DNA of 64,000 nt from Pseudopithomyces maydicus (lineage: Eukaryota; Ascomycota; Dothideomycetes; Pleosporales; Didymosphaeriaceae). Below the pieces are notes generated by a model that was given only the letters and a program-made list of their open reading frames with translations, was not told where the DNA came from and did no database searches. Positions 55,142 to 64,000 of the stretch are shown here, piece by piece. The stretch covers positions 930,001 to 994,000 of the forward strand of contig JANTUC010000006.1 in assembly GCA_026873275.1 (NCBI GenBank), read 5' to 3'. The translations under genes and the position numbers were made by a program. The first letter of the stretch is position 1, and each line of letters starts with the position of its first letter.

Positions 55142-56734
55142 ATGTCGACAACGGTAGAAATAGATGGGAAGGGGAAGATTTCGCAAGATCCAATAGGGCC
55201 GAATTTGAACGCGTCATCGACTGGCTATATCGACGAAGAGAAGGTTCCAAGCAGCCCTGGGCAAGATTCGCATGAGCACGATGAATACAACCCACACGAC
55301 TCGCGAACTCTTGAAACACAGTCATTAGCAGGGTCACAACTGCCACCACCACCCGATGGGGGCTTACATGCCTGGCTGAAAGTTTTCGGTGGTTTCCTGG
55401 TATACATTAATATTTGGTATGGTGCCTTCGTCGCAGACTCAAGGTCTATTTTAATTCGTCTGATAGGGGATTCACGCTTGCCTATGGCACATTCCAATCT
55501 TACTACGCGTTCACCCTACTTCCCAACGAATCGCCATCGGCAATCTCATGGATAGGTACCGTCCAAGGCTGGTTACTGATTGTCATCGGAGTACTGTCTG
55601 GACCTCTCTTTGATATTGGGTATTTCCGTTCTATGCTCTACACCGGCAACTTCCTTGTCGTATTCGGCGTTATGATGCTCAGTCTTTGCAAAACTTACTG
55701 GCAGGTTTTCCTAGCCCAGGGAATATGTATGGGTTTGGGGGCCGGCTTGCTATACATTCCGAGTCTTGCCTTGGTTGGAATATGGTTCGAAAAGAAAAGA
55801 GCAATGGCTTTAGGCATCGTGATGAGCGGTATCGCTGTCGGTGAGTTCAATCAAGCTTTCCGCATCATCCTCGGTATTAAATGATTGCTCATGCGACTAG
55901 GCGGAGTAATCTACATCATCATGTTCGACCGCCTCATAGACAGGGCCGGTTTCCCTTGGACGATACGAGCGATCGGTTTTGTCGCTCTCGCGTGCGCCCT
56001 CCTATCCTTTCCTGCGCTTCTTTCCGGCAGCGCAATGCTTGCGCGCCCACGGAAACGACGTGCATTATTCGACTCATCGGCCATCAAGGACAAGCTCTTT
56101 CTTCTCTTCACTCTGTGTACATTCTGCAACTTTCTCGGGTATATTGTTCCGTACTTTTATATTCCGACATTCGCACAACAAAAGTTAGGCGCCAGCCAAA
56201 GTGTTTCGCTATACATGCTTATTGGTGCGCTCGCTGGAAGCTTCTTCGGCCGGATTGGCAGCGGTGTTCTGGCGCATTACATTGGAAGTATTGTGACGTG
56301 GGGCTTATGCGCGTTGACAAGTGGGATTTTGGCGCTCTGTTGGATCAGCATTGAAACTCAAGCATCATTCATTGCGTTCAGTGTGTTTTGGGGTAAGTGT
56401 GCCACCAACCCAGTAAATTTTGCGATGTCTGCTGACCCTAAAAGGCTTTTTGTCTGCCGCGCTTGTTACACTTCCCTCTGCGGCTTTTGCAAATATTTGT
56501 CCAGACATGTCACGCCTTGGTACCCGCCTGGGCATGTCGTGGAGCGTTTCGAGTATTGCTACATTGATCGGTTCACCGATAGCTGGTGCTTTGCTTAAGA
56601 CGGACCCGGATGGAAAAACCAACTTTTTGGGCCCACAGCTTTGGTCAGGGGTGTGTCTATTGATTGGTTCGGCGTGTCTAGCGGTACTGTGGGCAGTCAC
56701 CAAGAAGAAGCTGAATACAGGATGGCGCATATAG
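55142..56734 (+). CDS. MFS monocarboxylate transporter-like protein (MCT family)
   Basis: Major-facilitator carrier of the fungal MCH/MCT type. Four exons: 55142-55416, 55467-55840, 55901-56392, 56445-56734; introns of 50, 60 and 52 nt; 476 residues. The hydrophilic N-terminus ends with PPPPDGGLHAWLKVFGGFLV, the DGG-x-x-AW start that marks the family. The first splice makes NIWGFTLAYGTFQSYYAF; TM segments then include ISWIGTVQGWLLIVIGVLSG, FLAQGICMGLGAGLLYIPSL and WFEKKRAMALGIVMSGIAVG; the second half has FLGYIVPYFYIPTFAQQKLG, FFGRIGSGVLAHYIG and RLGTRLGMSWSVSSIATLIG, then GSPIAGALL, matching the conserved second-half motif. All introns fall where the frame requires. Substrate unknown; fungal members carry monocarboxylates, riboflavin or secondary metabolites. 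It reads as intact. Confidence 0.9.
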
Positions 56735-57193
56735 CTACACATTTTGTTGTTACAAGATATATAAATTATTCAATACAATCATGTATGTTCAATTGAATCA
56801 TCAGGAAGGCTGCCTCATAGTGAAACGTGAGAAGGCACATATACGTGATTATAGGGCTTGCAAAGACCAACTTCGTCTCTAGACATGGTACTCATTTTCT
56901 GGACACCTAAATGGCATGATGCTGCAGAGTAGTTCAATATCGAGAATTACTCAAAATATGTAGTAGAATATCTGTGTTGAGCTAGCTTGCTACTCCGTCT
57001 TATTGATAGATGAACCAAAGGTCACAATGACCTCGGAACTACTACTACACCCTGACAGCAACTTCAACTTTGAAAAAGCAATAGAAACAGCGCCCGTTTA
57101 GAAAATACGTGCGTGGAATTCCTGTTCCTTGCCACGCTATTGCAAAGGCCCCTCTTCTACCCCTAGCACAGCTTGTAACCGCGTTCTCAAAAG
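56735..57193. other. Convergent 3' spacer
   Basis: About 460 bp of AT-rich DNA between the 3' ends of the MCT-like and LPRELRDxIY genes; nothing seen. Confidence 0.5.
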
Positions 57194-58705
57194 TCAATAT
57201 TGCTTCTTGACCTCAGCCCATATCTCTATCTCCTGTTCCAAGTAAGTGAAATCAACAATGCTTTGCCACCTGCTTGTATGAGAAAAAGTATGCTCGAGGT
57301 CGTAGCAAGCCTGTTCTAGATTCCAGATACCCCCCATGTCTGGCCCAAAACTAACAGGCAAGTCTCCTTTGATGGCTTGCTTTACCAGAAAGTGAAAATC
57401 CTCTGGTATACCCTCGTGAAGCAGAGGATGTTTTATATCTTCAGGTTCCGGTTCCGGGAGCTGCTGGATAGCTTCATGTACTGCGGCAACTTTCTTCACA
57501 TCAATCCAAATTCTTTGGAGTATGGAAGGTTCTGCGCCGCAGAATATGAACGTACATTGACCTTCTGGCATACCTTGGCCTTGTAGTCGTGAGATCTCGC
57601 GAAGCCAATTCCCTAATTTGGAAATGATACTCGAGAAACGGAGAGAATCCCAATTGTACAAACTCCAACCGAACTTGATAATAGTGTGCCAGATATTAAC
57701 TCGGATATCCAACTTGAGGTTCTGGTTTTTTTGACAAAACGCGATGAGACCGTGCGCATGTGATTCCATATTTCCAACACAGTCGTGGTTCTCCTCGATT
57801 ATAATTCTTTTTAGTTGTCCAAAATTATCCGGATTAATATTTCCGAAGAATTTAATAGCGTATGCTGTACCAGAAAAATAAGATACAAATCTAATTCTGT
57901 CGTGAGTGATGATGGGGTCGGCCGGCTCGAGGAATTCACTATCTGAATCGGATTCGGATTCGGACTCCCAAACAAGTTCAGGCAAAAACGAATCCAGCTC
58001 TTCCAAAATATGTGGCTCTGGGATATCCCAAGGCTGTAATTTCAATTCGATCAACCGCATTTGTGAACCTGGATTGTAAGATCGCATGTGAGAATGGTTG
58101 CCCCAATCCACCCAATCAAACAATCTTTGTGCGCCCCTCAACTCTTTGTCATAATCTTTAGAGGTCAGAGAGAGAAATCTCTCATCAGTTGATATCATCT
58201 CCACCAATTCTTGCACGGCGTGATAAGTCAAATGTTCCGGCATTCTGGCTGGCTGCGGTATACCAGAAGCCTCCAACACCTGAATTCGGCTGCTTGTGTC
58301 CCTTTCACAGAGCCTACGAATCGGCCCGTGGAAGGGATAGCGATCTCGAAGATGAATCAGCCTTTCCAAGGTAATACATTCTGAGGCCCAACCCAACATT
58401 TGCCCCAAAGCGGAATTGCGTCTATTGCGCAGGCGATTGAAGTTTTCTGCTAGAGAAGAGACATTGGAATCCGAGTATGATTTGAAGATAATAATGTTCT
58501 CCTTCAACGCTAACCCGTTCATCTCTTCGGCTATTTGCCTGCATGTTTTTTCCAGCGCGAGTTGTGGCGACGTCGCACGGACGGTCCGCAATCGTCCTGA
58601 GGTTGGATCATGATGGTAGCCATCACGTTCTATCACTGCATAACGGTAAATTTGGTCCCTCAGTTCCCGGGGTAGACTCAGAAGTCGAGATTGGTGCTGC
58701 GACAT
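57194..58705 (-). CDS. Fungal LPRELRDxIY-family hypothetical protein
   Basis: Single exon, 503 residues from ATG 58705; the open frame goes 23 codons further up but starts there with TTG, so the MSQHQ start is preferred. The N-terminus MSQHQSRLLSLPRELRDQIY followed by RYAVIERDG is the signature of a very large fungal family of uncharacterised, F-box-like proteins; TSPQLALEKTCRQIAEEMNG is its second conserved element (xxCRQIxxE). A serine/glutamate/aspartate run (WESESESDSDSEFLEP) divides the chain. The C-terminal half is aromatic and helical with no known domain. It resembles the second half of the 27663 gene only in the opening motif. Function unknown; some relatives may be substrate adaptors, but no F-box partner evidence is present. 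Confidence 0.8.
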   Translation of the reverse strand: MSQHQSRLLSLPRELRDQIYRYAVIERDGYHHDPTSGRLRTVRATSPQLALEKTCRQIAEEMNGLALKENIIIFKSYSDSNVSSLAENFNRLRNRRNSALGQMLGWASECITLERLIHLRDRYPFHGPIRRLCERDTSSRIQVLEASGIPQPARMPEHLTYHAVQELVEMISTDERFLSLTSKDYDKELRGAQRLFDWVDWGNHSHMRSYNPGSQMRLIELKLQPWDIPEPHILEELDSFLPELVWESESESDSDSEFLEPADPIITHDRIRFVSYFSGTAYAIKFFGNINPDNFGQLKRIIIEENHDCVGNMESHAHGLIAFCQKNQNLKLDIRVNIWHTIIKFGWSLYNWDSLRFSSIISKLGNWLREISRLQGQGMPEGQCTFIFCGAEPSILQRIWIDVKKVAAVHEAIQQLPEPEPEDIKHPLLHEGIPEDFHFLVKQAIKGDLPVSFGPDMGGIWNLEQACYDLEHTFSHTSRWQSIVDFTYLEQEIEIWAEVKKQY

Positions 58706-60278
58706 TGTGCCGATTTGGTGATCTCTTTTCGCAGAAAGACGATGCGGGGAGCGCGCCACCAGGATGGACGCCAATATGCACGATGATAAAAAGATGTAAC
58801 CTTTTGTACAGTGCGGTTATGATTGGATACTTGCTTAATGCAGACCAAAGAATTATTTTGATGGACCAGAAAGCCAGTGGGTGTAGATGGAGTCGATGGT
58901 GGAACGGAGAACAAATTTATCATGTTGCGCGTAGAAGAATGCGGGCCCTCTTCTAGCCTACCACTTCAACAAGCTTCAAGCCCATCGGACTCAACAATTT
59001 CTGGGATTGAACAGATCCACCACTCCTGCACAAAAGAATTAAAAAAAGCTTTAAGTATGTCACTATTGTTTTCTACTCAACCTCTCGCAGCAACAGGTGT
59101 GCATGATATGTCTATCGTCTTCGGTCTTTTCTTCCGCGTCGAGTAAATCTAAGCATATTATATCAACAGCAACCAAACACCAGAGCAAAGACAATGGATT
59201 TATCAGATAGACAGAATAGGTGTATCACCTGTCTATCGTACAGTCACTCGTATCAATGAATCTATCCAGGAAACGCACCCGTAAAGCCCAATCAAGGTTC
59301 TGTAGTGATGAGTCACACTTACAGTTTAATCACATGAAGGTCACGTAGAGGAACCTAGATTGATGAGAAAATTGCTGTTTGCAACTACCTAGTGATAAGG
59401 AAATGAGCTCTATGTACTATGCGACTGATAACCGGCTCTTGAATGGTGTTCTTTTCTTCTAATTTATACCTATGATTAGTTAGAATTATGTCAAGAACGT
59501 AAGCTGAATTTGAGGAAACCTACGACCACACTGTGGTTCGAACTTGTGCTGCTATGCAATTGCCAAGACAGTAGCTTCTAGGGGCGTTAAAAGAAGTGGC
59601 TCGCAAGAACAAAGGATGACTTACTAGATATAGAGAACACCAAAGCATGCTCTGCCATCCAGTACCATCGAAATGAGATAACAGATACAAATGACAATCC
59701 TGTTCTGGGTTAGCACAAGATGCAATATACAATGAATACAATACACACCAAACGAAACCTTTTGGTCCCAACAGATGCCAGGCTATGTCTCAAAGTCAGG
59801 TACAACCCAAAAAGAAGTTAATTTATGCAAGACTAACCAACACCTCGTTATGACTAAGATTACTTTTTAGGACGTCTGATTCGATTTGGGGAGACTCAAC
59901 AGCAATAGCTGGTCCCAACGTCCAATATGATCTGCATCCGACCGTTAGTATTGAGGATTGAAATGATCACATAGTAAGCTTACATATATTTTGATGTTTT
60001 TGCAGCTTCAACATATTAATACGTCAGCGACAAGGAATCATACTTAAAATGCATTTTGATTATTACCTTGGTTGCATCTTGTTGCACTTCTGCTCCCAAA
60101 ACATCTTTCTCTGCTTCCAAGACTTCTACTGCTATTTCCGAACAACTGGGAAGCTAGAACAGTTAGAATGTATTGACCTCTACGATTATATATGCATACT
60201 GAATAAAATGATCAGGCCGTTCTTCAAAGGCTTCAGGGGCAAAAAGCCATCGAGATGGGACTAAAAAGATTAGTCTAG
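58706..60278. other. Intergenic region
   Basis: About 1.6 kb, AT-rich to the right. A 71-codon frame at 60049-60264 might supply a 5' exon to the gene fragment that follows (donor GTATTG at 60171), but this is weak. No other feature. Confidence 0.4.
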
Positions 60279-60795
60279 TCAGATGTTATTGCAAATGAGA
60301 TACGGACTGATGAGACAGATACCACGGCCCCTCTGAGCAAAGAACGCCTGGCAAAGCTACGATCATATGCTAGAAAGGTGGTTCGCGACGATGATAAAAC
60401 AGCCCCAATTCTGACTGTTACACAAATTAGCAGGGAAAGACTGGCCAGTGGAATGCTAGAACTAACGGCTTTTGTTACTGGACACCAGATACAGACTCGC
60501 TCTAGAACTTGGTAGGTCAAAACCCTGGGATTCATGCTGGTGCTGGTGCTGGTGCTGATCCTGGTGCTGCTTAAAATCATTACTTCAAACTTCTAGTAGG
60601 ATAATCCGTGCTAATCTTGCTTACAATATAGATTTCTGGAACGAATCCTGTATTTCTTTTATGGAATCTCAGGTCAAAATCATGGAAAATATGCTGAAAG
60701 ACGACAATTATTGGTTGACTAAGGATGAAGGTGACTGGAAGAGGAAGATAGATTTGAACAAAGATCTGAAGGACATTCTTGAGCCTCATCTATGA
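60279..60795 (+). CDS. Orphan two-exon gene fragment of unknown function
   Basis: Two stretches read as coding and join cleanly. The first (about 60279-60511) encodes ANEIRTDETDTTAPLSKERL through ISRERLASGMLELTAFVTGH; the second (60597-60795) encodes RIIRANLAYNIDFWNESC and KDDNYWLTKDEGDWKRKIDL and ends LKDILEPHL with TGA. The 85-nt intron between them (GTAGGT...TTCTAG) contains a GCTGGT microsatellite. The 5' end is unresolved: an acceptor TAG or CAG lies at 60276-60282, and a possible upstream exon in frame from about 60049 to 60170 would end YFRTTGKLEQLE. No family recognised. It lies tail-to-tail with the reverse-transcriptase gene 360 bp away. It may be a complete small gene, a 3' fragment or a decaying copy. 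Confidence 0.42.
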
Positions 60796-61157
60796 TATAT
60801 GTTAATACTGATATATATTCACTGGCAATTTTGAATAACATACAGAGAGGAAGCTTGGGTGAAGGGCGCGGTGGAGGTTTGGGAGCGTCTCATGGGTACG
60901 AAATCTACATGGATGTGAGAAAGGTAAGAGGTTACGTGGGTGTTAGCTTTTCTTACGGTAGTCGTTGTGGTGTCTGATTGTACTGAATCTGTTTTCTTTC
61001 GAAATGACTATGTCTATAGTTAGCGTCCTTGTCAGTTCATCTCAAAGGAGTACAAACCTTCTCATGCAATTGAATGAATCTTCTGTGTGTGCTTTACAAC
61101 TGATCAAATAATCGCTCGTTGTATCAATCACTAGCAAGAGTCAGCAGCAAACAACGA
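60796..61157. other. Spacer / possible 3' end of the retroelement
   Basis: About 360 bp between two 3' ends. It would contain the 3' UTR of the minus-strand reverse-transcriptase gene. I see no clear poly(A)/poly(T) tract or target-site duplication marking a LINE end. Confidence 0.4.
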
Positions 61158-64000
61158 CTACACCACCAGACCGACATACTTAGAACTTTCTGGAACCTGT
61201 GGGTCTCGATCGAGACCGGAAAGCGTATGCAGCATCCATTCAGGCTCAATTGAGCTAAAGTTCTTGAGAGCCCATTTCACTGCTATTGGGGCGTGATTGA
61301 GAAGCCATGAATAGAAATCGGACTCGCCAGTCTGCTCGATAAGCTCTAGACGAGCTTTAGCTAGGAGTTCGCATTCGACGAATAAGTGGAAGACGGTTTG
61401 GTTGCGTCGCTTACCACACCAACAGAGTGGGGTGAAGATGCGGGGGCGGAAATTCGGATTCTGGTCGACGTGTCAGTGCAACCAGTAGAAACACACAAAT
61501 CAGGCTCTGTGGAGTGTCCAATAATGCCTAAATATCTGTCCAAGAGGATGTGCAGGATGCAAGGTGAGGGTAGAGAAGGAGATTGTACTTGCCTGAGAAG
61601 AAAGTTTGAAGAGGTAATTGCGCAATCGAACTACTTCTGTCCTTAGTCGAATGAGTGCCATGCTTTCAAAGCGAGTGAGCCCAGCATGTATGCATATTTC
61701 CTTTGGTTCCCAGCCGCTTTTGGTTGTTGCTGGCGGATGTGGGTGGGTTGCAAAGGTCGCGCGCTCCGTTTCCCATCGCTGTACCATTTCAGCGAAAGCC
61801 ATCTTTCTAATATGAGAGCCAACAGATGCGTCCATAGTATTTTTATATGCCTTCTCGAAGTTATCGCACGCAGCCTTGCTGACCCTCACTTTCCCCCAAC
61901 GTTCATCAAAATCAGCAGAGCATTGTTGATACAGGATGTCGGTCAGAAGTTCGCGTTCGTGGAGGACATCCGGGTACGCTCTGTTGCGTAGTTTGCACCT
62001 TTCTTGGACAAGAATAGTCTCTCTGGCAGCACATATTGTTTTCCAGACCTCCTTTGTCCGCAGCTTAGCTAAGAACGTACAGGAACGCCTCCAAAGTTCA
62101 AGGTCCAAGCTATACACGTTCAGCTCGTGTTCTAAAAAGGCGATCTGAGTAGAGCGATAAGCGCCCTCGATAAGGCGCAAGAAGCGATTCTGCCAAGCGG
62201 TAAGTTTTGCTTGGTGTTTTTCAAGAAGCTTGCCTCCTCCTTGGGCAATGAACCAAACGGGGCAGGCGTATGATATCGCGGGTATGACCGTTTGAACCAG
62301 GAAAGTTCTCGCTTCAAGCAGCGGCAAGCCAGAGGTGGGACCCATGATCCTCTTCCCTATTCGCATGAGTGGCTCAACCTTCTTCTCTCGAATCTTTCAC
62401 ACAGTCAGCGTAGATACTAGGAATTTTTATGTACACATACATGTTCCATATGACAGTCCTAATTGAGTTTGGAGTCGAATATGACCCCCAAGACCTTCAT
62501 GCCCTCTTTTCCTGGGCCCGGCGCCTGGAATCCTGCTATTTCAGGTTTGCAATCCAGATATTGAGCATCCTTGAGGTCCCGAGAAAAGTTCATAGCCTCG
62601 AGCTTGTGTCTACCAAAAGCCATATCGTAGTCATTGGCCCATTGGTCACACAGTATCATGTCTGTCGCGAGCTCCTTGCAGTTTTCTGGAATGGAGTCAC
62701 CTACTCTGAGGACGTAAGTATCATCAGCAAATGCAACAACAAAACGTAGACTTTTTCCATGGGGTTCTTGTTCGCAGAGCATCTCGAGGAGTGGGGCAGT
62801 GTACAAAAGAAAAAGGATTGGCGAAAGAGGGCTTCCTTGAGGAACACCTCGATCGACATAGTAGTTGTCGGAGATGTAGCCAGGAATCTTGATCGTGGTT
62901 CTTCTGAACGAAAGATAAGAACAAATCATCTTAATGAGTCCTGGTGGTATGCCCTTTTGATGCAGTAGATCCAGCAGCTTTTGGCGATTCAAGCGGTTAT
63001 AGGCCCCAGACATGTCCAGACTCAAGACGCTTACCACCTTCCCGTTGGCCCAGGCCGTTCTAATGATCGATTCGATGTAGAGAACTGCTGTCGTAGTTGT
63101 TCTGCCCTTGAAAGCCATCTGAGTCGCTGGTACGAGGTTCTCGACATGCTTCTCTAATCGCTTCTTCATGACCGACTCCAGGATCTTGGCAATGGAGTCT
63201 AGTAAAGCGATCGGCCTCCAGTTGTTGGGATTTGAGAAGGGTCCTTTCTTTTTCCGTATGACTATGGTAGTGGCATCTTTGAATATTCTCGGGAAGTAGC
63301 ATAGTCTCAGGCATACATTGACTAAACGGTACTATTTAGCAACAGCCAAAACACATGAAAGGATTTCAGTGTGGAGTACACTCACAGAATTCTCTCAGCT
63401 TTGGAATCAAGGCCTGCTGGAACATCTTCAGGAATTGATTTGGAACGCTGTTCTCTCCGACAGCTCGTGACCAAGGTATCTTCTTCACCAGATTTTCGAG
63501 TTCATTCTCTTCCAACGCATCGCAAGTAAAGTTAGGGTTGTCTTCGAATGGAAGATGCAGACGGCAGGACTCTGCCGTTGTAGAGGGAGGTACCCCGAGA
63601 AGGTTCTCTACTAAACAGTCGCACTGTTTCATGGGGTCGGTAATCTCTGGCGAAGTATCAGTTTTCTTCAAAGGCGGCATTTGGGCTGTCTCCTGAAATT
63701 GCTCCTTTCTCTGGCTCGCACGATATAGTTTGGCGTAGCCACCAGAGTTACGAATCGTTCGCCTTATGTGGTTGTTCCAAGCATTCTCCCGATCGATCAG
63801 ATCGATTTCTGCTGCTGCGCGTTCGGCCTCTTCAAGCTTCTTCTTTAGCTCGGGTGTTCTCGATTGTCTCCAGTCGCGATTGCACAGTAACACATGCTTA
63901 TGAGCATGGCGAGCATTGGATGAAGTGGCTTTGATGACTTTCTGGGCCGATTCTACCACAGGAACTGATGTATCGAAAACTTCGTAAACACACTTGTGCA
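61158..64000 (-). mobile_element. Non-LTR retrotransposon-type reverse transcriptase (Tad1-like), with intron-like gaps and a nonsense codon, cut by the window edge
   Basis: Minus-strand ORF2-like region entering from the right edge. Order: linker (AWNNHIRRTIRNSGGYAKLY), pre-RT segment (VGENSVPNQFLKMFQQALIP), RT domain with NWRPIALLDSIAKILE, SLDMSGAYNRLNRQKL, GVPQGSPLSPILFLLY and the catalytic FADDTYVL box, thumb region (EARTFLVQTVIPAISYACPV), and a C-terminal knuckle CWCGKRRNQTVFHLFVEC of the CxC-x8-H-x4-C type. I see no RNase H domain; the endonuclease would lie outside. The frame is continuous over 64000-63386, 63321-62441, 62393-61593 and 61460-61158 if three segments are skipped: 63322-63385 (GTGAGT...TTTAG), 62394-62440 (GTATGT...CTGAC...AAG) and 61461-61592 (GCAAGT...CTGAC...CCAG, a GC-AG type). 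One in-frame TAG remains at 62459-62461 where this family usually has tryptophan. Either a decayed element or a host-resident RT gene. Confidence 0.82.

Noticed and set aside
1..64000. tRNA, rRNA, telomeric repeats or CRISPR array
   Set aside because: Looked for T-loop-like motifs, telomere-type hexamer runs and regularly spaced repeats; none convincing. A full tRNA scan could not be run.

Overview
The window looks like nuclear DNA of a filamentous ascomycete, most likely a dothideomycete of the Pleosporales type. This is inferred from short spliceosomal introns (mostly 43-85 nt, GTRNGT donor, CTRAY-like branch site, YAG acceptor), from gene content (carotenoid desaturase, AA9 and GH3 plant-cell-wall enzymes, a TmpA-like protein, fungal rhodopsin-like membrane protein, small SET proteins, MFS carriers) and from lineage-specific hypothetical proteins. 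About 24 genes on both strands are separated by 0.1-3.5 kb of mostly unremarkable spacer. I see no bacterial features, CRISPR array, rRNA or recognisable tRNA.

Left third (1-17 kb): the 3' part of a phytoene desaturase, a GNAT acetyltransferase, a damaged AA9 polysaccharide monooxygenase, the nucleolar GTPase NUG2/NOG2, and the mitoribosomal protein mS26, which diverges from NUG2 across a 238-bp shared promoter. The 321-nt third intron of NUG2 holds what reads as a complete H/ACA snoRNA whose two guide pockets match the two adjacent pseudouridine sites of helix 69 in large-subunit rRNA. Yeast keeps the equivalent snoRNA (snR191) in an intron of the same gene. Then come an SRR1-like protein, a fungal rhodopsin-type membrane protein and a 3.5-kb spacer.

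Middle (17-46 kb): a serine-rich F-box-like protein, a secreted GH3 beta-glucosidase, threonine deaminase ILV1, a nuclear-type hypothetical protein, a TmpA-like membrane flavoprotein, two tandem SET-domain paralogues, a small GPI-anchored cysteine-containing secreted protein, a conserved hypothetical protein, a basic hypothetical protein with an apparent one-base homopolymer frameshift, and a DHA1-type MFS transporter.

Right third (46-64 kb): a hypothetical protein with a 12-nt first exon, a same-strand pair of paralogous proteins sharing a CGHxxHP...CPxC zinc-type motif and an RVxF-like KKVxF/W motif, an MCT-type MFS carrier, a large protein of the fungal LPRELRDxIY family, an orphan two-exon gene fragment, and at the right edge a non-LTR reverse-transcriptase gene on the minus strand. 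That reading frame is continuous only if three intron-like segments are removed, which is unexpected for a retrotransposon that moves through RNA.

Exon coordinates were worked out by hand from splice signals and reading frame. No homology search was available, so family names rest on motif recognition.
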